A stretch of 28,337 nucleotides of DNA from JBBPZA01 sp038199375 (lineage in GTDB: Bacteria > Actinomycetota > Thermoleophilia > Solirubrobacterales > Solirubrobacteraceae): NCBI GenBank assembly GCA_038199375.1, contig JBBPZA010000128.1:1-28337 (forward strand), written 5' to 3'. Made by a program: the position numbers and the translations under genes. Below are positions 7,318 through 15,652 of this stretch, piece after piece (within the stretch, counting starts at the first letter, position 1; the number at the start of each line of letters is the position of its first letter). The notes under the pieces were generated by a model, which worked only from the letters and a program-made list of their open reading frames with translations, made no database searches and was not told where the DNA came from.

Positions 7318-7605
7318 CCTTCGCGCTGCACGCCGATCACCTCGCTGCGCCTGCTCGCCGAGGCCGTCGAGGACGACATCGTCGACGAGGTCACCCGCCG
7401 CCGCTATCTGGCGCAGATGCAGACCCACATCCACGCGCTCAGCGGGCTCATACTGCGGCGGCTCCGAGGCGCCCGCACCCGCGCGGGGGCGGGACTCGGC
7501 CTCGCGATCTCCCGCGCGATCGTCGAGGCCCACGGCGGCCGCATCTGGCTGGCCGACAGTACGGCGGGAACACGGGTGCGCTTCAGCCTGCCCGCCGCAG
7601 CCTAA
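7318..7605 (+). pseudogene. Sensor histidine kinase remnant with internal deletion
   Basis: An open frame here (from 7258) encodes TPITSLRLLAEAVEDDIVDE, the helix after the phospho-accepting His of a HisKA domain, then jumps after LILRRLRGARTRA to GAGLGLAISRAIVEAHGG and ends TRVRFSLP, the last part of the HATPase domain. The His itself is lost (the expected SHDLRTP reads PSRCTP), as are the N box and the first Gly box. No sensor region or response regulator lies nearby. The last 23 bases overlap the end of the minus-strand membrane gene. This is a decayed kinase and is very unlikely to function. It fills most of the gap between rSAM 2 and that gene. Confidence 0.75.
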
Positions 7606-8104
7606 CCGCGTAGAGCAGTGCAGAGGCGACGAAGAGCGCGCCGGTGATGGCGAGCCAGCGAGGGAGGTAGACGTCGGTGCCCAGCGTCGAGGCGTCTCGG
7701 TAGCGAGCGGTGCTGAGGCCGAGGATGAGCGGGAACCAGACGAGGAAGAGCAGCCCCGAGAGCAGCGCCGGGACGCGCAGGTAGTTGACCGCCGGCACTC
7801 CGCGCACGTGTGGAGACCGGCCCGCCACGCGGTCGAGCAGCGCGGTGAGCGGGAAGAGGACGAAGTCGTGGAGGACGATCGCCCCGCCGAGCCAGAGCAT
7901 GACGTTTCGCGTCGCGGTGCCCGCGTCGAGGAGCTTGGACAGTGCGGCTGCGGCCAGCGCGAAGCTCGCCATTAGCGCGAGGAGCTGAAGCGGGCCGGCG
8001 CCGTACAGGCGCCGGAGCAGACTGCGACCGCCTCGCCCGGGACCCCCGTCCTGGGGCTCGCTTCCCGCAGCCGGAACCGGCTCTCGCGCTGGGGCGCGGC
8101 TCAC
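7583..8104 (-). CDS. Small integral membrane protein coupled to the molybdopterin oxidoreductase
   Basis: 173 residues; the GTG at 8104 (minus strand) overlaps the TGA of the upstream oxidoreductase gene, so the two are translationally coupled. About four hydrophobic segments are visible after a basic N-terminus: LLALMASFALAAAALSKLL, VMLWLGGAIVLHDFVLFPL, a segment ending LLFLVWFPLILGL, and LAITGALFVASALLYAV. One His is in the second segment. I do not recognise a named family. Its coupling suggests an accessory or assembly subunit for the cytochrome-b/Moco protein. Confidence 0.7.
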   Translation of the reverse strand: MSRAPAREPVPAAGSEPQDGGPGRGGRSLLRRLYGAGPLQLLALMASFALAAAALSKLLDAGTATRNVMLWLGGAIVLHDFVLFPLTALLDRVAGRSPHVRGVPAVNYLRVPALLSGLLFLVWFPLILGLSTARYRDASTLGTDVYLPRWLAITGALFVASALLYAVRLRRAG

Positions 8105-9423
8105 GCCGGCGCCCCGAAGGTCATCGTCTTGACCCACTTGGTGTTGTGCACCCCCGGGAGCGCGGGCACGATGACCCGTGCGGGGAAGCCGTGGTCGAGT
8201 GCGAGGTCGACGCCGTTGACGCGCAGGGCGAGCAGGGAGCGGTCGTCGCGGACCTGGGCGGCGCCCAGCGTCGCGCGTCTGAAGCTGCCTCCCTTCTGCA
8301 GCGACTCCACGAGGACCGTCGCGTCCTCGCCCGCCCCGACCATCGCCGCAAGCTCGGAGATGCGCACGCCGGTCCAGCGCTGGGTCGTCGTCCATCCCTC
8401 CACGCAGGCGATCGGCAGGTCGTGCGTACGCTGGGGCAGCGCGAGCAGGGCCGCGCGCGAGAGCATGATCGTCCGGCCCCCGGCCCGCAGCTCCAGGCGC
8501 CACGCCGGCCCGGTCGCGGGCAGCTCGATCCCCGCCGCCTTGGCCGACTTGTTGACCTGGAAGCCGTTCGGCCCCGGCCCCGTCTCCCGATTGTGGGGGG
8601 CGAGCAACGCGAGGCGCCGAAACGGACCGCCGACGGTCTGGCCCGCCGTGGTGAGCAGGAGGAGCAGGGATCCGCCACCCACGAGTCCGAGCAGGCCGCG
8701 CCGGGAGAGCGTCGCCGCGGCGGGCGAGACGGGAACGGTGACCGACGGCTCGGTCGTCGGTCCGGACGCCGCACGCGCGTCGGCTTCGCTCTCGGGCCGA
8801 GTGTGCGCGAGGTCGATGCCCAGCTCGTCGCGCAGCCGGCGGTGGCGGACCGCCCGGAAGGCGACCGGCAGCTTGATCGTGAGGTGGAAGAGGAAGGCCG
8901 CGGTGAACACCCACGCGCCGTAGTAGTGGGCGGAGAGGAAGGAGAACTTCCACGCGTAGTAGAGCTGGATGTTGAAGATGCCCGTTACGAACTCGAACAG
9001 CGCGGAGCCGACCAGCAGCGCGAGGCTCAGACGCTCGAGGCCGTGGGCGAGCGAGCGGACCGGCGGCCACTCGAAGAGCTTGGGGATGACCGACCAGAGC
9101 TTGGCGAGGAGGATCGGCGTCGCGGCGACGCCGACCGTCACGTGCAGGCCTTGGCTGACGGCGTAGAGCCAGGACGGGCTCGTCGGCCATCCGAAGAGGT
9201 AGAAGTCCAGCACGCCGGGCGTCCGGCCTAGGTTGTTCGCGCCAAGTTCGGGCTGATAGGCGGCGTGGGAGGCGAATCCGGTTATGACGATCACCGTGAG
9301 CGCGCCGAGCAGCATGAAGCCCAGGACCGACGTGAGCCACGGCCCGCGCAGCGGGCTGCGCCACGTCGCGCGGCGGAACGGCCCGGGTGGCGCGGGAAGG
9401 CTGGTCGGCTTCGGGAGACGCAC
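8101..9423 (-). CDS. Cytochrome b561-like / sulfite-oxidase-type molybdopterin oxidoreductase fusion
   Basis: 440 residues from the GTG at 9423 (minus strand), chosen because the domain begins there and the extension upstream is antisense to the GT2 gene. Residues about 30-190 hold four membrane helices with candidate haem ligands (H94, H166, H180). Residues 240-262 hold a twin-arginine motif SRRGLLG directly before a fifth hydrophobic helix. Residues about 270-440 are a sulfite-oxidase/MsrP-type Moco domain, with the molybdenum-ligand Cys340 in IACVEGWTT. It resembles MsrP and MsrQ joined in one chain. Electrons would pass from the quinone pool through haem b to an extracytoplasmic Moco centre. 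The substrate (sulfoxide, sulfite or other) cannot be told. It is divergent from the GT2 gene and coupled to the small membrane protein downstream. Confidence 0.85.
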   Translation of the reverse strand: MRLPKPTSLPAPPGPFRRATWRSPLRGPWLTSVLGFMLLGALTVIVITGFASHAAYQPELGANNLGRTPGVLDFYLFGWPTSPSWLYAVSQGLHVTVGVAATPILLAKLWSVIPKLFEWPPVRSLAHGLERLSLALLVGSALFEFVTGIFNIQLYYAWKFSFLSAHYYGAWVFTAAFLFHLTIKLPVAFRAVRHRRLRDELGIDLAHTRPESEADARAASGPTTEPSVTVPVSPAAATLSRRGLLGLVGGGSLLLLLTTAGQTVGGPFRRLALLAPHNRETGPGPNGFQVNKSAKAAGIELPATGPAWRLELRAGGRTIMLSRAALLALPQRTHDLPIACVEGWTTTQRWTGVRISELAAMVGAGEDATVLVESLQKGGSFRRATLGAAQVRDDRSLLALRVNGVDLALDHGFPARVIVPALPGVHNTKWVKTMTFGAPA

Positions 9424-9525
9424 CCCGGGTACCCTGCCTGGTCGGGGCCCAGGGCTCCACCCGGTATGGAGCCCCGTAAGGAAATCGTCATTGCGCGCGC
9501 CGAAGCGTCCCGAGAGGGTTCCGGG

Positions 9526-10167
9526 GTGCTCGACGTCGTCCTTCCGGTGCTCGACGAGGCGCAGGCCCTTCCCGGCGTGCTCGCCGCCATGCCCGCCGGC
9601 TTCGCGCCCATCGTCGTCGACAACGGCTCGACGGACGGCTCGGGCGAGCTCGCCGCCTCGCTCGGCGCACGGGTCGTCTACGAGGAGCGGCGCGGCTTCG
9701 GAGCGGCGTGCTTCGCCGGTCTCGCCGCCGCGCGCGCCGACGTGGTCTGCTTCATGGACTGCGACGGTTCGCTGGATCCGGGACAGCTCCCGGCGGTCGC
9801 AGAGCCGGTGGCGCGCGGGGAGGCGGACCTCGTGCTCGGCGCTCGCCGGGCGCAGCCGGGAGCCTTCCCCCTTCACGCGCGGCTGGCCAACCGTGCACTC
9901 GCGGCCGAGCTGCGACGGCGCACCGGCTTGCAGGTGACCGACATCGGGCCGATGCGGGCGGCGCGCCGGGAGGCGCTCCTCGAGCTCGGGATCCGCGACC
10001 GGCGCTTCGGATGGCCGCTGGAGATGGTGCTCCGCGCCGCGCGCGCCGGCTGGCGGATCGCGGAGGTCCCGGTCGACTATCGCGCTCGACAGGGCCGTTC
10101 GAAGATCACCGGCACGCTGCGCGGTACCGCGCGCGCGGTGCGCGACATGGCGATCGCCCTGCGGTGA
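9526..10167 (+). CDS. Family 2 glycosyltransferase (DPM1/polyprenol-phosphate type)
   Basis: About 213 residues from the GTG at 9526, which has GAGAGG at 9512-9517. An in-frame ATG at 9466 would add 20 residues, but those codons often end in A or T, unlike the rest of the gene. The GT-A fold is clear: VVLPVLDEAQALP, the nucleotide-binding VDNGSTDGS, FMDCDGSLDPG with the metal-binding acidic pair, and VDYRARQGRSKITGT near the end, typical of polyprenyl-phosphate sugar transferases. It has no C-terminal membrane helices. It overlaps the next gene (GTGA). Together with GT-C transferases nearby it may supply lipid-linked sugar donors; that link is inferred. Confidence 0.85.
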   Translation: MLDVVLPVLDEAQALPGVLAAMPAGFAPIVVDNGSTDGSGELAASLGARVVYEERRGFGAACFAGLAAARADVVCFMDCDGSLDPGQLPAVAEPVARGEADLVLGARRAQPGAFPLHARLANRALAAELRRRTGLQVTDIGPMRAARREALLELGIRDRRFGWPLEMVLRAARAGWRIAEVPVDYRARQGRSKITGTLRGTARAVRDMAIALR

Positions 10168-10802
10168 GCGTCCTCATCGTCATCGCCAAGGCCCCGACCC
10201 CGGGGCGCGTGAAGACGCGGCTGTGCCCCCCCTGCACGCCCGAGCAGGCCGCTGCGCTGGCGGAGGCGGCGCTGGCCGACACGCTCGCGGCCGTGGCCGC
10301 GGCGGACGCCGACCGTCGCGTCGTCGCGCTGGACGGCGAGCCCGGGGCCTGGCTGCCCGAGGGCTTCGAGATCGTCGCTCAGCGCGGCCGGGGCCTCGAC
10401 GAGCGCCTCGCCGCGGCGTTCGCCGACGCCAAGGGCGAGCCCGCGCTGCTGGTGGGGATGGACACGCCGCAGGTGACCGCGCCGCTGCTCGACCACGGGC
10501 TCGAGCGGCTCGCTGAGCCGGAGGTCGACGCGGTCCTCGGCGGCGCGTCAGACGGCGGCTACTGGGCGATCGGCCTGCGCAAGCCCGACGCGCGCGCGTT
10601 CGCCGGAGTCCCCATGAGCGTGTCCCGTACCGGCGAGGCCCAGCGTGCGAGCCTGCGCGCCCTGGGCCTGAGGCTGGCCGAGCTGCCCGAGCTGCGCGAC
10701 GTCGACGACGTCGAGGACGCGTGCGCCGTCGCGCGCGAGGCGCCGGATACCCGCTTCGCGGCGCAGCTGGCCTCGATCCTCCCGGGCGCCCGAGCCGCGT
10801 GA
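10164..10802 (+). CDS. DUF2064 (TIGR04282-type) glycosyltransferase-like protein
   Basis: 212 residues; the GTG at 10164 overlaps the GT2 stop (GTGA). Family motifs are the N-terminal LIVIAKAPTPGRVKTRL, resembling a nucleotide-binding GT-A start, then LVGMDTPQVTAPLLDHGL and DAVLGGASDGGYWAIGL. Members resemble nucleotidyltransferases such as CofC, but their reaction is not settled. It sits between the GT2 gene and a methyltransferase. Its last 51 codons are duplicated at the start of the window. Confidence 0.85.
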   Translation: MSVLIVIAKAPTPGRVKTRLCPPCTPEQAAALAEAALADTLAAVAAADADRRVVALDGEPGAWLPEGFEIVAQRGRGLDERLAAAFADAKGEPALLVGMDTPQVTAPLLDHGLERLAEPEVDAVLGGASDGGYWAIGLRKPDARAFAGVPMSVSRTGEAQRASLRALGLRLAELPELRDVDDVEDACAVAREAPDTRFAAQLASILPGARAA

Positions 10803-10842
10803 AGCCGCTCGCCGGGGCCGCTGCGCCCGCTCCCTCCACGGC
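10649..10842 (+). repeat. Dispersed partial duplication, copy B (source-like)
   Basis: This is the counterpart of 1-193. It covers the end of the DUF2064 gene and the first bases of the methyltransferase gene. The surrounding genes are longer here, so this copy is the more complete one. Confidence 0.7.
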
Positions 10843-11553
10843 TGTTCTCGACGCCGTGGCCGACCTGGCCGAGCCCGTGGCCCCCCTTCGGCCGGGCACG
10901 CCTTCGCCCGCGCCATCACCGACGGCGGGAGTGCGTGGCACGCCCGCGACGAGGCCGGCCGGATCTTCCCGCTCGCGCTCGACCGGTGGCTGGGCGAGCC
11001 CACCCCGGCCGAGCTCGCGCTGCTGGAACGCGTTCACGGCCCCGCACTCGACGTCGGCTGTGGTCCCGGCCGTCTCGTCGCCGCCCTGGACGAACGCGAC
11101 GTCCCTGCGCTCGGGATCGACCTGGTTCCCGCCGCAGTCGCCGCAGCTCGACGACGGGGCGCCCGCGCGGTGGTCGCCGACGTGCTCCGTCGCGTTCCCT
11201 TCGAGGGCCGCTGGGCGACCGTCCTTCTGCTCGACGGAAGCATCGGCATCGGCGGGGATCCGGGCGCGCTCCTGTGCAGGCTCGCAGAGGTTCTCCGCGA
11301 CGACGGCGACGCACTCGTCGAGCTCGACTCTCCCCAGACACGCACGGAGAGGGTCCGCCTGCGTCTCGAGGGGCGCGCCACGCCGAGTCGGTGGTTTTCC
11401 TGGGCGCGGGTAAGCGCCGCCGGTATCGAGCCTCTCGCCAAAGAGGCTGGGCTCGCGGTGGCCGAGATGTGGCAGGCGGAGGGCCGCTGGTTCGTCCGGC
11501 TGACACGCGAGCGACGCGGCCATCGTGGCGACGCGCAAGCCAACGGCTCCTGA
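10799..11553 (+). pseudogene. Class I SAM-dependent methyltransferase, frameshifted
   Basis: A GTG at 10799 overlaps the DUF2064 stop (GTGA) and opens a frame reading VKPLAGAAAPAPSTAVLDAV. The recognisable methyltransferase lies in another frame from about 10885: HAFARAITDGGSAWHARDEA, then the SAM-binding ALDVGCGPGRLVAAL, the acidic strand end ALGIDLVPAAVAAARRRGA, and DGSIGIGGDP. That frame has no start codon before 11170, which is already past the SAM motif. Restoring one base in the run of six Cs at 10881-10886 joins the two frames. Either the gene is freshly inactivated or the base was lost in sequencing. The C-terminus is otherwise complete to the TGA at 11551-11553. The substrate is unknown. 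Confidence 0.75.
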
Positions 11554-11634
11554 CAACGCCTTGGACGCGACCGCGTCGGTACGGCGACGCCGCCCCGGCT
11601 GCGCCGATCCTCGCCACGGCCGGCGCCGCCGCGG

Positions 11635-12696
11635 CTACGCCGGTCCCCGCAGCGGCGCGGTGGCGAACTCGGCCATTCCGTCCTCGAAGCCGATCTCGGC
11701 CTCGAACCCCAGCCCTGCCCTCGCGAGATCGGTCGACGCGAACACGTGCCGAACGTCGCCGAGGCGAAACTCGCCGGTGACCTCCGGCTCGGGCGAGTCA
11801 TCGCCCATCGCGGTCGCCAGCGCGCGCGCCATGTCCCCCACGCTGCGCGGGCGACCGGAGGCGATGTTGAACGTGCCTGGGCGCGGACCGTCCCCGTCGA
11901 GGTCGAGGGCGAGGGCGTTGGCGCGGGCGACGTCTGCGACGTGGACGAAGTCGCGAAGCTGGTGGCCGTCCTCGAAGACGCGCGGCGCGCGCCCGGCGGC
12001 CAGCGCGCTGCGAAAGATGCTCGCCACGCCGGCGTAGGGGGTGTCGCGGGGCATGCGCGGCCCGTATACGTTGTGGTAGCGCAGCACGGTCAACGTGCCG
12101 CCGGTCTCGCGGGCCCACGCCTCGCACAGGTGCTCCTGATGGAGCTTGGTGGCGGCGTAGACGTTGCGTGGGTCCACCGGCGCGCTCTCGGGAACGGTGC
12201 GCGGCTCGAGCGGCCGACCGCACGTCGGGCACGGCGGCTCGAAGCGCCCGGCTTCGAGGTCCGTGCGGGCGCGAGGCGGTGGGCGGACGACCCCGTGCTC
12301 CGGGCACGCGTAGCGGCCCTCGCCGTAGACGACCATGCTCGACGCGAGCACGAGTCGCCCCCGGAAGCTCCGGCGCGCGAGCGCACGCAGGAGCACCGCG
12401 GTGCCCGTGGCGTTGTGGTCGACGTAGTCGGCGATGTCGAGCAGGTCGGTGCCCAGCCCGACCATCGCCGCCTGATGGGCGACCGCGTCGACCCCGTCCA
12501 GCGCGCGCTCGACGGCATCGGAATCGCGCACGTCGTCGAGCTGGATCCCCGCGCGCGGGTCGAGGTAGTCGGGCTCGCCGGCGTGCGCGGCGGGGTGGAG
12601 GTTGTCGAGGACGCGAACGTCGGCGCCGCGGGCGAGCAGCGCGTCGACGACATGGGAGCCCACGAAGCCGGCGCCTCCGGTCACCAGGACCCTCAA
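11635..12696 (-). CDS. NAD-dependent NDP-sugar epimerase with zinc-ribbon insert (dTDP-L-rhamnose 4-epimerase-like)
   Basis: 353 residues from a TTG at 12696 (minus strand) that overlaps the preceding TGA. It is an extended short-chain dehydrogenase: Rossmann motif TGGAGFVGS at residues 6-14, Ser119/120 in LASSMVVYG, and Tyr180-x3-Lys184 (YAATK). Between the Ser and Tyr is an insert with C131, H134, C156 and C159 (CPEHG and CPTCG), a likely metal site. I recognise this insert from enzymes annotated as dTDP-L-rhamnose 4-epimerases, so that is the best guess; other 4-epimerases are possible. It is the last gene of a minus-strand coupled cluster with the sugar-dehydrogenase-like lipoprotein and the GT-C membrane protein. 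Confidence 0.85.
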   Translation of the reverse strand: MRVLVTGGAGFVGSHVVDALLARGADVRVLDNLHPAAHAGEPDYLDPRAGIQLDDVRDSDAVERALDGVDAVAHQAAMVGLGTDLLDIADYVDHNATGTAVLLRALARRSFRGRLVLASSMVVYGEGRYACPEHGVVRPPPRARTDLEAGRFEPPCPTCGRPLEPRTVPESAPVDPRNVYAATKLHQEHLCEAWARETGGTLTVLRYHNVYGPRMPRDTPYAGVASIFRSALAAGRAPRVFEDGHQLRDFVHVADVARANALALDLDGDGPRPGTFNIASGRPRSVGDMARALATAMGDDSPEPEVTGEFRLGDVRHVFASTDLARAGLGFEAEIGFEDGMAEFATAPLRGPA

Positions 12697-13718
12697 GGGG
12701 CGACCACCTTGATCTGGCGGTCGGTCGCGTAGGCGAGGCGCCCGTCGGCCAGGGCGACGACGCCCAGTGAGCAGTCCGTGGCGAGCGGAGCGCCCTGCGG
12801 CCCCAGCGGCGGCCGGCCTTCGGAGCGCAGGCGGTAGCGCTCCAAGCGGCGCGAGCGCACGCCGCAGACGGCGAGCTCGGTCCTGGAGATCGCCGCGACC
12901 CCGGAGGGAGCGGTCATCGGCGGCAGCTCGAGGAAGGTGCTCGGCCGCGGCGGCCGGCCACCCGGCGCGAGGCGCTCGGGGACGTCGCCCGGAGCGTTGT
13001 CGGCGACCCACAGCGCGCCCGTGGGGGTGAAGGTGAACGCGAACGGGTTGTTCCATCCGCCCGAGACGACTGCGGGCCGCTGGTCGGGCGGACCGTCGGC
13101 GGAGAGGGACAGGAGCTTGCCGTTGGGCGCGTCCTCCTCGGCGACCCGTTCGGGCTGCTGGAGGTCTCCGATCCCGACGATCAAGCGCCCGTCGGGCGCG
13201 AAGGCGAGGTGGCCGCCGTTGGCCAGGCGCGCGCTGGGCGGCCCGCGCCACACGAGCCGCGTCGGCCCGGGCGCGACGCGGCCGACCAGGATCCTTCCGC
13301 CCGGGGCCGTCCATGCTGCGAAGGTCCGGTCGCGGCGATCCACCGCGAGCCCGAGCAGGCCGCGCTGGCCGCCGGCGACGACCTTCACGCGGGCGATCGG
13401 GCGGGGGCGGACGCGCCCACGCGCGTCGGCCTGCCGGACGATCCCGGTCTCCAGGTCGCCGAAGCGAAGGCCGCCGTCGGGAAGCGCCGCCATCGCCGCC
13501 GCCCCGGAGGCGTCGGCGACCAGCACGCGCGCCGGGCGCTCGGGCTGGTCGGGACGCTCCTCCTGGCCGCAGCCGGCGGCCAGCAAGGCCGCGAGGAGCA
13601 TCGCGCCGACCGCGCCGACCGCGCCGGCCGCTCCGCGCGCGGGCGGGGGGCGGCGCCGCGGGGTGGCTTCGCCCGGCGTGGCGGATCCTCGGAGCCTGAG
13701 CTTGACGGGGCCTACCAC
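12693..13718 (-). CDS. Glucose/sorbosone dehydrogenase-like (PQQ-type beta-propeller) lipoprotein
   Basis: 341 residues from a GTG at 13718 (minus strand), overlapping the upstream stop. After a basic N-terminus comes a hydrophobic stretch ending in the lipobox LLAAGC, so it is probably a lipoprotein on the outer face. The rest is a beta-propeller: GLLGLAVDRRDRTFAAW, NGGHLAFAPDGRLIVGIGD, and NNPFAFTFTPTGALWVADN, all family hallmarks. It is short for the family (often 370-450), and the usual His-Arg-rich active-site segments are weak, so enzyme activity is unsure. It is coupled at its end (TTGA) to the epimerase. Confidence 0.78.
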   Translation of the reverse strand: MVGPVKLRLRGSATPGEATPRRRPPPARGAAGAVGAVGAMLLAALLAAGCGQEERPDQPERPARVLVADASGAAAMAALPDGGLRFGDLETGIVRQADARGRVRPRPIARVKVVAGGQRGLLGLAVDRRDRTFAAWTAPGGRILVGRVAPGPTRLVWRGPPSARLANGGHLAFAPDGRLIVGIGDLQQPERVAEEDAPNGKLLSLSADGPPDQRPAVVSGGWNNPFAFTFTPTGALWVADNAPGDVPERLAPGGRPPRPSTFLELPPMTAPSGVAAISRTELAVCGVRSRRLERYRLRSEGRPPLGPQGAPLATDCSLGVVALADGRLAYATDRQIKVVAP

Positions 13719-15052
13719 GGCGAGGTCACCGCCGCCTGGAGGGTCAATGCGGCCGCTACCTGGACGCCCAGCCACGCGCGTCCGGCGCGGCCTCCGGCGA
13801 GCGCGGCGCACGCGACGATCACCCACGGCGCGAACGGAAGCCAGATGCGCTCGGTCTCGCCCTTCGACAACCCGCTGAGGTCCGCTGCCAGTACGGCCGC
13901 GGCGGTCGAGCCGACCAGGAGCCAGAGGCCGTGCTCGCGCAGCCTCGCGAGGCCGGCGGCAGTCGCCGGCCCGATCGCGACGGCGAACGCGGCGAGGTTG
14001 ACGAGCAGGAAGGTCCCGTACGGACGCGAGCGGGAGATACCCCCGGCGTAGAGCTCTCGCGTGCGCTCGAGTCCGTCCAGCCACCAGAACCCTGCCAGGA
14101 CGAACGCGGCGGTCACGGCGGCCAACCCTAGAGCCCCGACGATCAGCGGTCGCACTCGGCGCCGAGCCACGGCGACCGCCACGACCAGCAGGCCGAGCGG
14201 CGCGACGCCGTAGGAGAGGTGCAGGGCGAGGCCGAGCACCACTCCTCCGGCGGCGGCGATGGCATCGCCGGGCCGCCCGGTACGGCCGGTCGCCAACGCC
14301 ATCAGCGCGATGCCCGCCGCGGCGACGCCCATGAACAGCGCGTCGGCGCTCGTGGCTATCCACAGCGCGGCCGGCGAGAAGACGAGGAACGGGGCGGCGG
14401 CCCGTGCGGCCCCCTCCCCGGCAAGCTCGCGCGCGGCGATCATCACCGCCGGCGGCGCGAGAGCGGCGCCTCCGAGGATCAACCCCGCGAACGTCCACTC
14501 CCCGCCGAGGCCCGCCTCGCGCAGGAGGGAGAGAAGCGCCAGCAGCCCCGGCGGATGGGCCTTGGGATGGGTCGCGAACTGATCGGCCCGCTCCAGGAAG
14601 GACGAGAGGAGGAACAGCGGGTCTCCGGCGCGCTGGACGTCGTTGAGGTAGTCGGAGGGGTAGAGCAGCGGAGCGACGATCGCCTCCAGGCCGTCTGACA
14701 CCGCGAGCCCCAGCGCCCACCCGATCGATCCTGCCGCCGCCGCGCCGAGAAGCGCGCGCCAGGGCAGGCGCTGGGCCAGCCGGGGCGCGAAGGCGACGGC
14801 GAGCGCTCCAAGCGCCACCGCGGGCACCAGCCGCCAGCTCACCCGGGGATCGAGCGCCCCGACGAGCGGAGCGTTGCCGACGTGGACGTTGATCCCGCGT
14901 TCGTAGAGCCGCTCGATCAACAACCGGGCCGCGACGAGAAGCGCGAGCCACACGGCCAGCGCGGAGGCGACCTCCCACGCGGGGCCGCGCCCCGGCCTAA
15001 GGCGGAACGCGCGCCGGAGGGAGGCATTGACGGGCTGGCGGACCAGATGCAC
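13712..15052 (-). CDS. GT-C-like polytopic membrane glycosyltransferase
   Basis: 446 residues from a GTG at 15052 (minus strand). At least ten hydrophobic segments are seen. The first large outer loop after helix 1 holds acidic residues (ALDPRVSW), and a later loop has PSDYLNDVQ and HPKAHPPGLLALL; the HPPG motif is common in GT-C and GT39-like mannosyl- or arabinosyltransferases. The C-terminus (KGETERIWLPFAPW) is also typical of the group. The donor would be lipid-linked and the site extracytoplasmic; both are family knowledge, not shown here. It overlaps the next gene by a few bases. Its start lies near the YceD-like gene on the other strand. Confidence 0.75.
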   Translation of the reverse strand: MHLVRQPVNASLRRAFRLRPGRGPAWEVASALAVWLALLVAARLLIERLYERGINVHVGNAPLVGALDPRVSWRLVPAVALGALAVAFAPRLAQRLPWRALLGAAAAGSIGWALGLAVSDGLEAIVAPLLYPSDYLNDVQRAGDPLFLLSSFLERADQFATHPKAHPPGLLALLSLLREAGLGGEWTFAGLILGGAALAPPAVMIAARELAGEGAARAAAPFLVFSPAALWIATSADALFMGVAAAGIALMALATGRTGRPGDAIAAAGGVVLGLALHLSYGVAPLGLLVVAVAVARRRVRPLIVGALGLAAVTAAFVLAGFWWLDGLERTRELYAGGISRSRPYGTFLLVNLAAFAVAIGPATAAGLARLREHGLWLLVGSTAAAVLAADLSGLSKGETERIWLPFAPWVIVACAALAGGRAGRAWLGVQVAAALTLQAAVTSPW

Positions 15053-15130
15053 GGGCGGCGAACGGTACGCGGCGGCGTGCAACCCGGCGCCCAAGGGCGA
15101 CCGGATCCATTGCTCGCTACCCTCGATCCG

Positions 15131-15652
15131 GTGGCGGCGCCAGCCGACAGCTTCGACCTCGGCCGGCTGGCGCTCAGCCCCGGCGAGGGGCGCCGGCTCG
15201 AGCTCGAGGTGTCCGCCGAGGGCTTCCGCCTCGCCGGCGAGACCTACGCGATCGAGCCCTCGCGGCCGCACGTGTCGCTCGACATCTCGCGCATGTCCGG
15301 GGGCGGTCTGGCCATGCGGCTGCGCTTCTCCGCGGCGCTCGCCGGGCCGTGCATGCGCTGTCTCCAGCCGGCCGCGCCCGAGCTGGTCGTAGACGCCCGC
15401 GAGGTGGACAAGCCGGGTGGCGGAGAGGAGCTCGAGAGCCCCTACGTCGAAGGCGAGGTGCTCGACCTGCGCGCGTGGGCCCGCGACGCGCTCGTCCTCG
15501 CGCTGGGCGGCGAGCAGGTCCTCTGCCGGCCCGACTGCGCGGGCCTCTGCCCGGTCTGCGGCGAGGACCTCAACGACGCCGGCCCGGGCCACGTCCACGA
15601 ACGCGATCCCGACCCCCGCTGGGCGAAGCTGCGCGAGCTGAAGCTTGACTGA
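15131..15652 (+). CDS. YceD/DUF177 family protein
   Basis: About 173 residues from a GTG at 15131; a TTG at 15110 is also possible, and neither has a strong ribosome site. The family pattern is clear: DSFDLGRLALSPGEGRRLEL, LRFSAALAGPCMRCLQPA with the first Cys pair, EGEVLDLRAWARDALVLALG, and the final CRPDCAGLCPVCGEDLN cysteines. Family members are linked to 23S rRNA processing and normally precede rpmF (ribosomal protein L32). Here no rpmF follows; the next bases hold duplicated debris instead. Confidence 0.88.
   Translation: MAAPADSFDLGRLALSPGEGRRLELEVSAEGFRLAGETYAIEPSRPHVSLDISRMSGGGLAMRLRFSAALAGPCMRCLQPAAPELVVDAREVDKPGGGEELESPYVEGEVLDLRAWARDALVLALGGEQVLCRPDCAGLCPVCGEDLNDAGPGHVHERDPDPRWAKLRELKLD

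Noticed and set aside
9424..9876. Longer N-terminus of the Moco fusion protein
   Set aside because: It is antisense to the conserved glycosyltransferase motifs of the GT2 gene and has no domain resemblance.
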